The position numbers and the translations under genes are program-made. Positions 24,011 through 36,468 of a stretch of 64,000 nucleotides of DNA are shown here, one piece after another. Under the pieces are notes generated by a model. It was given only the letters and a program-made list of their open reading frames with translations. It searched no databases and had not been told where the DNA came from. The stretch comes from Artocarpus heterophyllus. Taxonomy: Eukaryota > Streptophyta > Magnoliopsida > Rosales > Moraceae. Numbering within the stretch: position 1 is the stretch's first letter; every line of letters begins with the position of its first letter. The DNA lies in contig CM046351.1 in assembly GCA_025403435.1 (NCBI GenBank), forward strand, positions 25,757,730 through 25,821,729, given 5' to 3'.

Positions 24011-26765
24011 TGTCTTTCTTTCTTCTCTTTCTGGCTCTCTCTCGCTGCCAATCTGTATTTTCCTCTTTTTTTATTCATTTGCTGATTTGGATTTGGATGA
24101 TTTGCTTCTTTTTTTTTTTCTTTTTCTTTTGTTTGATTCGTTTGCAAGAAAGTGGATTTGATTGTGTAATGACTTCGTCTAGTTTATGTTATTGCAATAA
24201 GTTCGATGTGTACGTCTGACAATGATCTGGCTCCAGATGTTTCTTTCTGGTTCTCGAGTTTTTCATAATGGAATTGCTATTGATTTTTGGGCAATTTTTG
24301 GTTCTTTCTTTCGTGTGCATCATGGTTGGCAAATGTACGAATTGAATTGTTTATTTCTATCGTGTCAAATTAGAATAATTTTTGGTTGAATGATTGCGGC
24401 AATGTTTTTGACAGTTTGACAACCAAGCTTAAACATAAATAAAAACACTCTCGCGCATACTACACGGGAAAGTTTTGTACTATAAAATTAAAACTTTACT
24501 ATTAAAATTTAGTTTTTAAATACCTTTAAAAAAAATTTAGTTCCTAAGACTCTATTGGCCAACTTTCTTCTCTAAAAACAGAGGCAAATAACTTTTTTAA
24601 AACTCTAATAAAGAACAAAGCTTAATAAAAAACCCTAACCTTCATATTCTCTCTTTTCTCTCTCTCCCCTCTCGTTGCACAAGCCACCACAACTATGCAC
24701 AACATCTCCACAGGCGTTGGAGGTTGACGAAATCACAACGGAGAAGACGATTTGGTCTACAAAATCATGCAAAAGTTTGCACAGCTCCTGATCTTGTCGA
24801 CGGAGGTGGTCATCAAGGTGCAAAAGAGCTCGACCTGCAAGCATCTTGTTCCTTTACAGCCGTCGAAATCCGATGAAGCCTGACCTCCTATCCTCTTCCT
24901 CAGCTTCAGTTGCAAGGGCAAAAATGGAAGAATAAAAAGCGGTATATGAACACTCAGCCACATCCCTAATTTTTCTAAAAAGTTAGGACACAAATTTTGT
25001 TGTGGGAGAAAAAAAAAGGGCTACCCAACTTAATCTCCCTTCTTTTTAAGTTAAGGGAAAAAAATCTTTCCTTCCTATGAGATATGGATAATTCAATTTT
25101 AATTATAATATGCTATAAACATAAAATTAATTGTGACGATTTAGAAAACGAGACGCTTTTGCTTGTTTACTCTAAGTTCTTTTTGAAAATAGAATCTGAT
25201 TCTCGTACTAACTTAACCCACCAAGTAAATTTTAAAAGGTACTTTAAGCAAAAGGAAGCAAAATTTTTATCAGAATCAAATATTTATATATCCGATCAAG
25301 TATATAACAAAATGGAGCTACCAACAATGAGGCATGCCAAAATTTCTTATTGATAAAGCACTTTATTTCTAACCGACAAATGAAAAATAAATTGTCAAAA
25401 TTCACATTCTCATAGAAAATAAAAATAGACACAACTTCATTTAATTGTAATAATTTTTTAATTTAATATTTGTAAAAATATTGAAAAAACAACAAAAAAT
25501 CCAAAAAAAGGGTCCATGGCAAGGAAAGGAGGACGGATCATCTTAACCCGCAGGTTTCAAATCACAACGAACAAAACCATGACCCAAGCAGTTGATCTCC
25601 ATGACCTCCAGGTCAAGATTGACAAAATCATAACGCAGGTGATCGTGACCTCTGCTGCAACCCACAGCAATTGCCACCGTATTGCAATCACAACATGAGG
25701 GTGGTTCGCCTCCGATCGTCGCGATTGGGGTTTGCTAATGATCACCCTACTAGCGATGATGGAACTCTAGACTTAGATTGCTTTTTATTTCAATTTTTTA
25801 TTTTTTAGCTCCTGAGTTTTCATAACTTTCAATTTTTTATTTTTTAGCTCCTGAGTTTTGATAAATCTGATATGCGTGAGTTCATTTAAATTATGGTGGC
25901 TCCTTAATTTTTTTAACCATTTGATGCAGATCAAAATAGGAAAAAAAATACCTCATTGACAAGAAAAAGTTGGGTTGCGTTTCTCATTGTCGTCATCTCC
26001 ATGACAAACATCTATTGTAATATTTCTCAAAAAAAAAATATTATAATAAAACAAAATAGTTGAACAATTATTCTGGTTAAAGAACAAGTAAGGTTTTTTT
26101 TGTTGCACTCTTCTTTATTAGCGTACACATTACTCTGCAAGTAAGATACAATTGAGTTTTTCTAAAAAAATAAATCTTTTTAATTCTTTCAAAACCCCAT
26201 CACTCAACAGCAGCTTATTCTAATTAATATAATTACTATATATTGAGATCTTTAAGGACTTATAGCTTTATCTATATTAAAACTACTAAATAGGTAAAAA
26301 AAGAAAGAAAGAGGTAAATAGTGGGTTTTTTAAAATTTAAAAAATAAATGATAGGCTTTAAAATATTTGAACTAGATAGCATATTTACAAGATAAATAAC
26401 TAATTTATTGAATATGCTATTTGCTTTAAATATTTTAAAACTTGTTATTTACTTTTTTAAATTTCAAAAAAAAAAGTTGTTTACTATAATCTTTAATTAA
26501 AAAAATACTACCAAATAGATCTTTCTCTAGTAGGAAAAATACCCATATTTGATATAAGAGGAAAAAGAAGTGAGAGAAAGAGAGAGAGATTATAGAGCTT
26601 AATTATGCTATTTTGATTTTTGAACTTTTGATTTTGATAATTTATCTATGTATACAATAGAATAGAACGTTATGGAGTGGCCTTTAAACCGACAATGCCT
26701 ATTAAAATTTGGATAAAAAATACTCTCATGTTAAGTGAACTCGTTTGAAGGACAGAGCTTGAAAG
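24011..26765. other. Intergenic, no gene recognised
   Basis: Mixed AT-rich sequence. A moderately GC-rich island at 24650-24900 and another at 25510-25740 give short frames with no recognisable domain. A tandem duplication with 39-bp period (unit starting CAATTTTTTATTTTTTAGCT) lies at 25791-25868. Confidence 0.4.
25791..25868. repeat. 39-bp tandem duplication
   Basis: CAATTTTTTATTTTTTAGCT followed by CCTGAGTTTT appears twice in direct tandem, starting at 25791 and 25830, nearly identical. Confidence 0.8.
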
Positions 26766-26927
26766 GGTGTTTGGAAGGGTGGTGGAAACCGTTGGTAAGA
26801 ATTATTTTTATTGTAGCATATACGAGCTTTACACTGTAGTAATTTTTTTATTATTATTACTGTAGCATGTGAGAACTTTATACTGTTTATAATTAAAAAA
26901 ATGGTCCCATCACTTTTGCCAAACAAA
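26766..26927 (+). mobile_element. MITE copy A ('GGTGTTTGG' family)
   Basis: Begins GGTGTTTGGAAGG and ends TTGCCAAACAAAGG, so its termini are inverted (GTTTGG/CCAAAC). The interior contains ATTGTAGCATATACGAGC, TTTACACTGTAG and ACTGTAGCATGTGAGAAC, all shared with copy B. Confidence 0.65.
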
Positions 26928-27339
26928 GGTGAAATTTCAATTGACGACGTATTTCATCACATTACATGTATAAGAGCGTTTAGTTTTAATTTTAACTTTA
27001 TATTATTTTATTAATTTCAGTAGATAATTTGTCAAAAAAAAAAAAACAGAATGCAACTTAGTAATTGAAAAAAATCACGAGGTTAAGATGAAAACAATAT
27101 TATATACAAATATAAGGAGAAGGAAGGAAATGGCTGCATATTTTGGGGAAGAATAAAAAATAGCAGCATAATTTTTGGGGAAAGAAAATAATAACATATT
27201 TTGAATACAAAATTTTGAAATTCCTAAAATACTCTCGTCCCTTCTGATTTCACTACAACTTTCTTTGCTCAAAAATCGGATTTTTATGTTTTCAAACAGT
27301 GAAGACGCCCATTGACATGAGCAATCCTTGTCTTCAAAC

Positions 27340-27720
27340 ATGATATACAATGGCCACGACGTGGTTGTGTTTCATCATCGTTGCAAAAGAAGGTGGCTCG
27401 CTGTCGCCGAGATTTGTATTCTCCGACGCCGGCGACGAGAAGATCTGTGACGAAAAGTTTCGTCCTCGTCCGCGATGGTTAACCGGCCAGCAACCATGGG
27501 TTTTATTGCGAAATTCGTCGTTTTGAACGCCGATGCGCGGCGACGGCGGTCTCTCTTCTCCGGCGATGGCGCTTTCGTGACTGGAAGCTTCAAGAGCTTC
27601 TCCAGCTTGCGACTGAAGCTGCTCCGACGAGGCGCTGCGCAGGGAGCTTGAGAAGATGACCGGTGACATGTGAAGGGACAAAACGACAGCGGGACGAAGT
27701 GAAGAAGACATGGACGAACC
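27340..27720 (-). other. GC-rich island with long minus-strand frames, unassigned
   Basis: A frame of 125 codons (27334-27711, start MSSSLRPAVVLSLH) and an overlapping frame of 72 codons lie in a GC-rich patch between two MITEs. The base composition is unlike the surroundings and more like coding sequence. I recognise no domain, and there is no obvious TATA box or splice structure. It may be the first exon of a small gene, a gene fragment, or chance. Confidence 0.25.
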
Positions 27721-27905
27721 GCCGTTTTAGAAACTTAAAAAAAAAAAAAAAGAATTGCCATGTTTTTTTTTTATTCAAAATATTTTTTTAAAATGTTAGT
27801 AGATGCAATTATTCGCGAATTAGATGTTTGTATTGTTGAACCAAGTAGGAAATATTCAAAATGTTAACGAAGAGGGTGCAATTTTGTCAGACTCATAATA
27901 TAGGT

Positions 27906-28075
27906 GGTGTTTGGAAGTTAGTGAAAATCATTGGTTAGAATTACTTTTATTGTAACATATGAGAAATTTACACTGTAGCAATTTTTTTACTGTTACTGCA
28001 GCATATATGAGCTTTATACGGTTTATAACTGAGTTTGTGGTGGGAACCACGGTTCCCACCACTATGCTAAACAGA
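27906..28075 (+). mobile_element. MITE copy B of the same family
   Basis: Begins GGTGTTTGGAAGT and ends TGCTAAACAGAGG. It shares TTGGTTAGAATTACTTTTATTG, TTTACACTGTAGCAATTTTTTT and TGAGCTTTATAC (short variants) with copy A. Its right end carries a perfect 12-bp-arm palindrome at 28037-28062. Confidence 0.65.
28037..28062. repeat. Perfect palindrome at the MITE end
   Basis: The left arm GTGGTGGGAACC and its exact reverse complement GGTTCCCACCAC are separated by AC. Confidence 0.9.
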
Positions 28076-30952
28076 GGGATAGAAAGTAGAAACCAGACAT
28101 ATTTGACTTGTTCGGTGTATATTGTTCACTTTTTTTAATTTAAATTCCATGGAATAACACAATTTCAAACTTTTAAAAATATTTAAATATATTGTATTTT
28201 TGTAATTATATCTTCTTTTTTAAACACTTAAATTTTTTATTTTTTTATTTTTTATTTTTTTCCCTCTCTTTCGTTTTTGTTATTCGTTATCGCATTGTTA
28301 CTACGTGTTTTTTCTACAACATTTCGTACAAAAATAATTTTTTAAAAAAATTTAAATGGACTATTTTTTTAATATTATTACATTTTGTTATATTTATTTT
28401 TATTATCAATTAATGGTCTAATTCATTTCTTTTTTTTTTCGGTTAATTGTTCAATCTATGTGGACTACATGACCACGGGTATACCGGGGCCCCATTAAAA
28501 GCAGTAAGGCGGGCCCCAATTCTGCTTGAACACCCTACGCCCAAACACGACACGTCTGGAAGGCTGGAACATGATCAGGCCTTGTCCATGGCCCATAGGG
28601 AATTTCAACTGGGCGGAATAATGGGGAAAATGTACGCAGATTGCAGTGTATTTTGATTGATTTTGTCATCTATAAATTCACATTTCCTGTCGCGCTAATA
28701 AAAGGGTTTGTGAAGACAAAGTTATTCCTGACTTTTTTTTCTCTCTCTTTTTTTAGTGAATCTCTTCTCTTTCTCTTCCTTTTTCTCCTTCAATGTTGCG
28801 ACAAGCTGACTTTTATGAAAGCTCACATGTGCCATATGGTGCTCACCAATGTTGAAAGTTTTTGGATTACTACTTTTATAGCATGTTTTGTAATCCTTCT
28901 ACGACATTATGAAAGAAAATAACGCATTTTAATAATAAATTATATATATTTTTTGTTCTCCGTTCTATTTCCAAGCAAAGATAGCTCCAAAAAAATATTT
29001 ATAAGCAAATATCATAAGGATTCTTTACTTTTTGTAAGTGCTTTAATTATGTATACAACAGATGGGCATTTTTTCCTAGAAAAAAGATGGGCATCTTATT
29101 TTAATAGGATTGTAAAGTTGTCTATTTCTAAAATAATGGATTGATCTTATTTGGATTGTAGTAAGTGTGATTGAATAGAGACACTAGCAGTACTCTACTT
29201 AAAATAATTAAAAAAAATTGAATCACGGCTACAATATAATTATAATTCTTAGGTTACTCAATGATAAAATCTGAATTCTTCTCTTTATCGTTCTCCTTCA
29301 TCTTGGTGGTTGTCTTTGTAAAACGACTACTCAATAGCTACAAGAATATGTGTGTGGGTCCATTGTGCTACAAAGAGAACTGCCTTGCTTGTGGTGCCAT
29401 GATGTGCTTGCCACCACGCGAGCTTGCCAGTGCCACGTTGAGAGGTTTTTAAGTTTGAACTCGTAAATTTTAATAAGCAAGAATACACACCTACAAGTTT
29501 ATAAGATAGGAGAAGAAATTTGATAAATACCATTGCTTTTGAATTTTACCATTTCTATAAAAAAATTTTGAAACAATTACTTTCAGAGTATAAATAGATA
29601 GAATTTATCTTGAGTCTATCATTGACGGACTCGAGTCTATTAATGATGATCTCTTTTATCAATGATGGGCTTTTCTATCACTAATAGGCTTGAGTCTATC
29701 AAGATGATCTCGAATTTGTCATTGATAGATTCGATTCTATCAATGATGATCTCGTCTATTATTGATAGACTAAAGTGCATCCCTAATTACTTCAATAATA
29801 CTATAAACCCTAGATTTTGCCTGTTCTTTTTTTCCCTTTTTTCCCTTTCTTCTCTTTTTGTCGGTATTGGTCTGGTTCACGACAAGATAACACCACATAA
29901 ATATGCTAATCCACGTCGCCGAGATTGCCATTCGACTTGCAAGATCGACTTATCTTGTTGTTGTTGCCGGAGCTGAATTGAGAAACATTAATTTTTTGTT
30001 TTTTGTTTTTTGTTTTTTGTTTTTCTTTTTATGTCAAACATACCCTAAAAACCTTAGCGTCTTCCTCTCCTCTTCTTCTCATCCCTCCATCTCTAACTAC
30101 CTCTTCCTCTTTTCTTCTTCTCCGTCCCTCCATCTCTAACTACGGCGTTGGAGCTCTGTGAAGTCGTCAGCCGCCGATCTCTTCTTCCCTTGACCTCCCA
30201 TCTCGCCGTGTGAGCACCTTTAAAGCGACATCAACGTGAACGGAGACAAGGATAGCCACGGGTGACTCCCAAATGGAGTTTGACGGTTGTCACCATTTTG
30301 GAATGACCTTGTTGATGAAGTTATCGTGACATTGCTGCCAAATCTGACCATTGTGCACAACAGCTAAAAGAGCTTGCGTTGAGATTGGTGACAAAATTAG
30401 CCTCAATTTTTGGAGCTATTTTGTCTTCAACTGTGTCAGACTTATAGAGCACCGCGGGGGGTAGGGATAATTTACACATATTATGTGTTGGAAGTGGTAT
30501 GGACTAAAAGATTTTAAAAAAAAGTGGTAAAAAGCATTAGTGATTTAAAGAAAGTGGTATGCTAACTAATTATCTCTAAGGTGGGGCATATTCTTTAATT
30601 TTTCTTAAGGTATAGTCGTGTTTAGGCGACTATAGGTGCACATTGCGCAACATAGACGTAAATTTATTAATCTCATGTTGGGTTTCGGCTTGGGCTAATT
30701 TGGCTAGAAAAGTACTTATGAAGCTCAATCTAGCCCATGACGATGTGCTAATGGATGGACCATTCCCGAGCTTCCCTTCCAACGTAAGTTTTTCTCTTCT
30801 GTGAGAGACATATGGCTGAATATAGAGAGTAAATAAATATTCTCTTATATAACTAATTTCAATATTGACCAAACCTAAATAATTTTTAAAATGTGAAGAC
30901 AATAATATCCCTATATATGAAATGTTCGATCAAATGTTGTGTTGGTAAATTT
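28076..30952. other. Intergenic, no gene recognised
   Basis: AT-rich with T-runs. A GC-richer patch is at 28450-28640. The 29600-29770 stretch is a hairpin-prone repeat, listed separately. A CT-rich stretch at 29980-30140 leads into a GC-richer patch (30140-30450) without a sustained frame. Confidence 0.4.
29600..29770. repeat. Irregular array of 'GAGTCTATCATTGA' inverted and direct units
   Basis: Variants of TCTATCAATGATGATCTC, TCATTGATAGATTCGA and GAGTCTATCA recur in both senses, so single strands could fold on themselves (TCTATCA against TGATAGA). Confidence 0.65.
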
Positions 30953-32814
30953 TGTTATACATAGTGCGCTTAAGGAGCAAAATGTTGTAATATGTTTTTA
31001 GAGGTATTTTATCAATAAAGAGTTTATTTATTATTCATATACCAAATGTTGTCCTCTTTACATTCATTTCTGTTGAATGTATGATAAGCAAACAAAAGTC
31101 TAAGACTGATGGTCTAAACCTTTAAGAATTAAGCATATGATAGACAGATTATGCAAAAGACATGAATCTTAAAAGTGACGGTCTAAATCATAAAATCTGC
31201 AATCGAGGGAATAAAGTTGGTCGCTTTATTCGTGCTAAAATTGTTATGTTATCTACATCCCTAATGAGAGATAGCTTGTTTTGGCCATTGGAGTGGGACT
31301 CCACTAGTAGAAGCATTGGTACATTGTCATAGGTAACGATGTATTAGATCGGGAATTAAAGTTGAATTGATTTAGATTAATAATTCTATATATGCAAATC
31401 AATTCACTTCAGACAATTATATGTCTCCTAAAATGACTATGGGCCCATTATCTTGACTTATGTCTTTTGATGTACCAAAGGGTGACATCCTGACTTTATG
31501 ATGGTACGCATACAGATACATTGGTGACATAACTCTTGATAGCATAGGCTTATTATTCATAGATATGGAAACCATAGCTCTTCTTGTAGGGTTAATGGTA
31601 TTCTTTTATATGCGTTATCCTATAATTGGTAGACTAGAACGCTTAACCATTTGGATGCATAGGTATAACTGAATGGTATACTGTCTTTGGATAGTAAGTT
31701 TTCCAATGGTAAGATAACGGAATGTAAGATAAAATTATAGGAAAGGTAAGACAGAATTTATCCTTAAGCTGATTGTGAATATCCTATGGGGATACGACAC
31801 TTTATAGTATGTCATGGACACTTAGCTTGTTTGGAGCCTCATAATTTTATATAGTTCGAGAGTACAGCTCTAAGCTTTTAGTGGAGTAGCATTAAAGTTA
31901 GTAATTATAAAATATATATTTAGGATATTGTATTTTATAATTATCGAAGTTTAAACTGTATAAATCCATTAGGTCCTCTTTGCTATCTCCTAATAAATCC
32001 TGTAACGATATAGTATGCTTTTCTAACAAATTGGTGACTTATGTTAAATTATTAGATTGGCTGAAATTCGATAAGATCAGATAATTCATGTCTGTTTATT
32101 AGTTGAATTAATTTTGTAAATTAATTCAAGATAAACATGTTGAATTATTGAGATAATATTTAATTTTTAAGAGAGTATCTAGATATGACTGTTTTGATCA
32201 GATAACTTTTCTATTAGATTATTTGAATTAAAACTGAAACCTTATCTAAAGAATCTCGGGTGAAAAATAAAAGATTTTCTATGATCATATTATCGCAAGT
32301 TCTGTAGGCCGATCTACTAGTTCGGCCTGTCGATGGAGTAAGTTTGGCAGGTCGATGAATAAGTTTGAACTACCGAGGCCTTATCTGATAACGATTAATC
32401 TCAGGTCCGACCACTATAAATAGGGGGTGAGTTTTTTTAGTAATTTAGATCAGTTGAGAAGTATAGAGTTAGTACTCTAGTGTGAGAAACTTCGAAACTC
32501 TTTGAGAGCTATTGTGCACAATCAATAACCTTAGCTCTAGGTCTTCTTAATTGGTTGGAATGAGAGTCACCGGAGGAAGAGCTGTACGACGTATGACCAC
32601 CCACACTTAAATCGTGGATAAATAATAGCAAAGAAGACTAGTTGGTTGAGGTTCTTCTAGAATATTCTTCTCTTCACTGATTGCTAGTGCTCTTCAGCAT
32701 ATAAAAGGTTAGTAAGATCTGATTAATTTATGCATATAGCATGTTAAACTTATGTTATAAAAATTACTCTGATATAAAAATTTTAAAATTCTGCTACGTA
32801 CTCGTTTTCCAACA
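30953..32814 (+). mobile_element. Solo LTR of a Copia element, perfect 5-bp target duplication
   Basis: Begins TGTTATACATAGTGCGC and ends CGTTTTCCAACA. It is flanked by AATTT at 30948-30952 and AATTT at 32815-32819. Its start and interior match, in reverse orientation, the LTR at 57637-59673: shared blocks include ATCAATAAAGA.TTTATTTATT, GAATGTATGATAAGCAAACA and GGTCTAAACC. No internal Copia sequence adjoins it, so it is the product of recombination between two LTRs. A four-unit motif array lies at 32299-32378. Confidence 0.9.
32299..32378 (-). repeat. Four-unit 'GATCGGCAGGCCGAAC' array, degenerate, in the solo Copia LTR
   Basis: Units start at 32299, 32320, 32342 and 32363 (spacing 21, 22, 21). 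They read as the reverse form GTTCGGCCTGCCGATC; the second and third are closest, and the fourth matches at about 10 of 16 positions. Confidence 0.75.
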
Positions 32815-32819
32815 AATTT

Positions 32820-33932
32820 TTGGTTCTAATTAATCAGTCAATAACATTAATTTATGTAGGTAATTAAAGGACAATATCAATTCCAATTTAAATTCCAAAT
32901 TTAACGTTAATTTAAATTCCAATTTAATGATTGAAGCACAAATAATGTTTTCACTTAATAATCATCATAATTTATGAGCAATTTGGAATCATAAATGGGC
33001 TTAAAGATTCTGATTTCCAACGTTTTGATCCAATGCAGGCAAAGATATAACATGAAATCCAACATATTTTATAGTCTTATATGTAATGATCTTATATAAT
33101 GACCATCAACTAATAACCAATAAAGTATATTTGTGTGTGATCTATTTTAATGACTAAAGTACTTAGTTTTTCTAATGACTAAATTATTTAGGTTTTTTTA
33201 TTGATTAAACTTCTTATTTAAAAAATGACAGTATATAAATTATAGACAAGTTATATACATATATATATATGTGTGACAAAAATCTATTTTAGTTTCAATA
33301 ATTAAGGTGTTTAGTTTTTTTAATGATTAAGTTGTTTAGTTTTTTTTGAATGACTAAACTCTTTAGCTTTTTTTTTTTTAACCAAAAAACGTAATTACTT
33401 AAATATGTTGTAACCTATTTCATTATAGAAAAAGTTAGTACAAAACAATAATAAAAAGTATATCAAATGAACAACAAGAAAAGGAGGATGATGCTAATTC
33501 AAAGTATGAATGATTGAATCGTAAATCATAATAAGCCATTTGACCTTTCACTTGTAACTGAAGTTTTAAATTTAAGAATTATAACATGTGAGAGTTTTAT
33601 ACTACAACAACTTTTGTCTTTTATTATAGCTGCTGAAAGCTTTACACTATTCACAATTAAAACTGATGAGTTGAAACTAAATTAGTCAATAAACACCAAA
33701 ATTTAGAAAGGAAATAAATACATATTAGTTGTCATTAAAAAATTAACATCTAACTGAAAAAGGATGTGTCCATTTTTTTCATCACATAAACTTATGATTT
33801 AAATATAATAAATAGGAGTAGATTTGACAATGATATAAGAGATCATATCATTTAGTTTTTAAGATAACTAAATTCGTTAAAATATGTAATTTTTATTTTC
33901 TGTCCTATCATGGTGTATATAGAACATACGCT
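32820..33932. other. Intergenic, AT-rich, with simple tandem sequence
   Basis: No gene. At 33150-33385 a loose tandem of 'aatgactaaattatttagttttttt' units occurs five or six times. A diverged member of the 'GGTGTTTGG' MITE family is at about 33560-33710. Confidence 0.5.
33560..33710. mobile_element. MITE copy C, diverged
   Basis: Contains GAATTATAACATGTGAGAG, TTTATACTACAACAAC, GCTTTACACTATTCACAATT and a right end AATAAACACC. Its layout resembles copies A and B, but the termini are poorly kept. Confidence 0.4.
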
Positions 33933-34654
33933 TAGGAATGTCGACAGGGAGGGACAAGGTGGGTTATTTTAACCAACCCACCCCGCTCCAACCCACTGAG
34001 TTAGGAGGGCAGTGCGGGTCAAGCCCAGCGAGTCAAATTGAGCCCCCTCCCGTCTTGCCATCCTCTGACCTGTTTTTTTTTTTTAAATGAAAAAACAAAA
34101 TTTTCTTACTCTGGTAGATGAAAAGAAATACATCGAACAAACAAGTATAAATCAATAACTCCTCTAAAGTTTTAGAAACCCAGGACAAAAAGAAAAGAAC
34201 AGAAAAGAAAAGAAGAAGCACACTCTTGACAAAGAAAACCCAAATAAACCAAATCAAAATTGCATAATTCAACAAAGACACTCCCTCCACTTGACTTAGG
34301 ATTATTATTACCGGAGATAAATAACCCATGGGTACATTCTCTCCACTTCAATAAAAACACAACAAAGGCTTGAAATAAAAAGAGGAATACCAATTAGTAG
34401 GTGGCGGTAGCAGATTGGTCGGAGAAGGTGAAGAAAGAAAAAGTTTTAAGGTTTTGTTCTGTTGGGATTTCGGAAGAGAAAAATAACTTGTCGATTCTCT
34501 TAAAATTCCACTTAAGTTGTTTTCTTTTTTTAGTAGGCGGGGCCCAAACGACACGACCCACACATGAAGCGGGTCTTAACAGGCCCTGCACCTGCACTAT
34601 TAAGGGACGGTCTAAGGCACGTCACCATTTGCCGTACGTCATTGACATCCCTAT
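33933..34654. mobile_element. Possible non-autonomous hAT-like element
   Basis: Left end TAGGAATGTCGACAGGGAGG and right end CGTCATTGACATCCCTA are inverted relatives (AGGAATGTCGAC against AGGGATGTCAAT). Both ends are much GC-richer than the middle. No convincing 8-bp target duplication was seen. Short frames inside (34033-34679) show no domain. Confidence 0.4.
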
Positions 34655-34732
34655 GTACTCTATGGATGGACAATTTTAACTTAACTTTGATATGATTTAA
34701 TTTACTTATTACATTACTCTTAGGTCCGTTTA

Positions 34733-34840
34733 GTTGGATATTTGAATCATAGTTTGAATTATTTTATTATAATATTTTTTCTCACAAAAATTTAAATCTT
34801 CATTCAAATACTATACTCAAATACTCGAACCAAACGGGCC
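34733..34840. mobile_element. 108-bp MITE, probably Tourist/PIF-Harbinger-like
   Basis: Terminal inverted repeats GGTCCGTTTAGTT (34733) and AACCAAACGGGCC (ends 34840) match at 11 of 13 positions. The 3-bp flanks are TTA and TTT, close to the TTA/TAA target preferred by PIF/Harbinger elements. Confidence 0.65.
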
Positions 34841-34879
34841 TTTAATATTTCCATAAAATTGTTATTTCTTAACTACGAG

Positions 34880-35025
34880 AGTGTTTTGGAACCAAATTAA
34901 AACTCTATTAAACACTGTAGCATATAAAAGCTAGCATATAAGAACTTTACACTATAGCATACTTTTGTTTTTTATCATAACAACTAAAAATTTATACTTA
35001 GAACTTGATTCCTAAACACTCTTAA
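34880..35025. mobile_element. MITE copy D of the 'GGTGTTTGG' family
   Basis: Starts GAGTGTTTTGGAACC and ends CCTAAACACTCTT. The interior has CACTGTAGCATATAAAAGC and GAACTTTACACTATAGCAT. Confidence 0.55.
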
Positions 35026-35894
35026 TCTTGTTGTTGAAGCGTTAGACATGAAGCCTTTTCTCTTCATACATAAAAAAAATTTTGCAAAGGAAAAAAAAAC
35101 TACTAAAATATATATTTTACATTATGCTTGCATTAACGTAATAAGAATAAAACAATGAATTGCTACCTTCTTTTTTTTTTTTACACCTCTTACTTAACAA
35201 CACGCATAAAAGACATATTAAATAATTAACACTGGTGAATGTAAGAGTTACATTTGAGAGCCAAAATAGATTGTAGAATACAAAAAGACATCACATATGA
35301 ATGCCTCCTTCCCACAAGAATTTCCTTGCACATACTCATATATATACGTTTATCAATCGATATATCCAACAAAAAGATATCAATATTTGACAAGTAATAC
35401 AATATTATAATATTTAACTTCTTTATATTCAACATTGAATATCCAATTAGCTGTAACTTGTACCATTCAAATTATATTATAAATGGTTTCTACTGTGTGA
35501 AAAGAAAATGTAAAAGTAAATATATATTTTTTAATTTACGAATTTCGTTCATCTACAAAAAAGGCTTCATGTCTAAAGCTTCAACCAAAAAAGAAAAAAA
35601 AATGAGTGTCAAAAGAAAAATGAAATGGTTGAGAAGCAATAATGTTATGAAAATATTTAGGGTAATTTTGAAATTATAGAGGTGTATAATAAGTAAACTA
35701 AATAATTTTGAAATTATAAGATGTGTATATGCAAGACAGTGTGCCGAGTTAAGAAGGGTGTGAAGCATCCTTATTATAATGATCATCATGTTTTATACTA
35801 CATATTTAGATAACAATTACTGTCATGATATTAACTTTTATTATTTATCAAATATTTTAATTTTTTTGCTATATTTTAAATGTAACTACTAATA
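35026..35894. other. Intergenic, no gene recognised
   Basis: AT-rich sequence between MITEs D and E. Short frames only; CTTCATGTCTAAAGC (35566) is an inverted echo of GCGTTAGACATGAAGCC (35039), suggesting a broken repeat. Confidence 0.35.
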
Positions 35895-36165
35895 AGTTGT
35901 TTAGTATTGTATAAAGCTTTTATATGCTATAACGTCAAGATAAAATAAATTAAAATTTAAAGTTCTCACAAGTTATTATAGCCTGTTTGGTAAAATTGAT
36001 CCTAACTAACTTTTCAGATATAAAACAGTGTAAAACTCTCACATACTACACAAAAAAAAAGCTACAACAGTGTAAAACTCTCATATGCTATAGTGTTTAC
36101 AGTTTTAATTAATGATTTTAACCATCATGTCAAACACCAAATAATAATATTTTTAACCAAACTCC
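35895..36165 (-). mobile_element. MITE copy E, inverted, partly duplicated
   Basis: Two repeats of ACAGTGTAAAACTCTCA followed by ATATGCTATAG or ACATACTACA lie between GCCTGTTTGGTAA (35983) and TGTCAAACACC. It is in opposite orientation to copies A and B and about 400 bp upstream of the next gene. Confidence 0.5.
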
Positions 36166-36468
36166 CAAACACCTCGAAGTCAAAATTTTCCAAATTAATG
36201 AAGCTTGTATGTATCTGTAGTAGACACACAAATTTGATTCTATATTCATTTATTTTTTTTTTTTTTTATTTTTTCCCCTAAAAAAACTACAAACTTAAAA
36301 TTTGCTTGATGCTTATACTGCTATACAACAACTTGATAGTCTCCCCTCGTTTTCCATAACGAACCGAGGTATGTTTGTTAGTTTGGAAATTCTACTGTAA
36401 CACGGAGTTGCTCGTTTGCATACGACAGCCCAATCAAAAAGGGCCTACCCAGTGCCCCCGTTTCCGTA

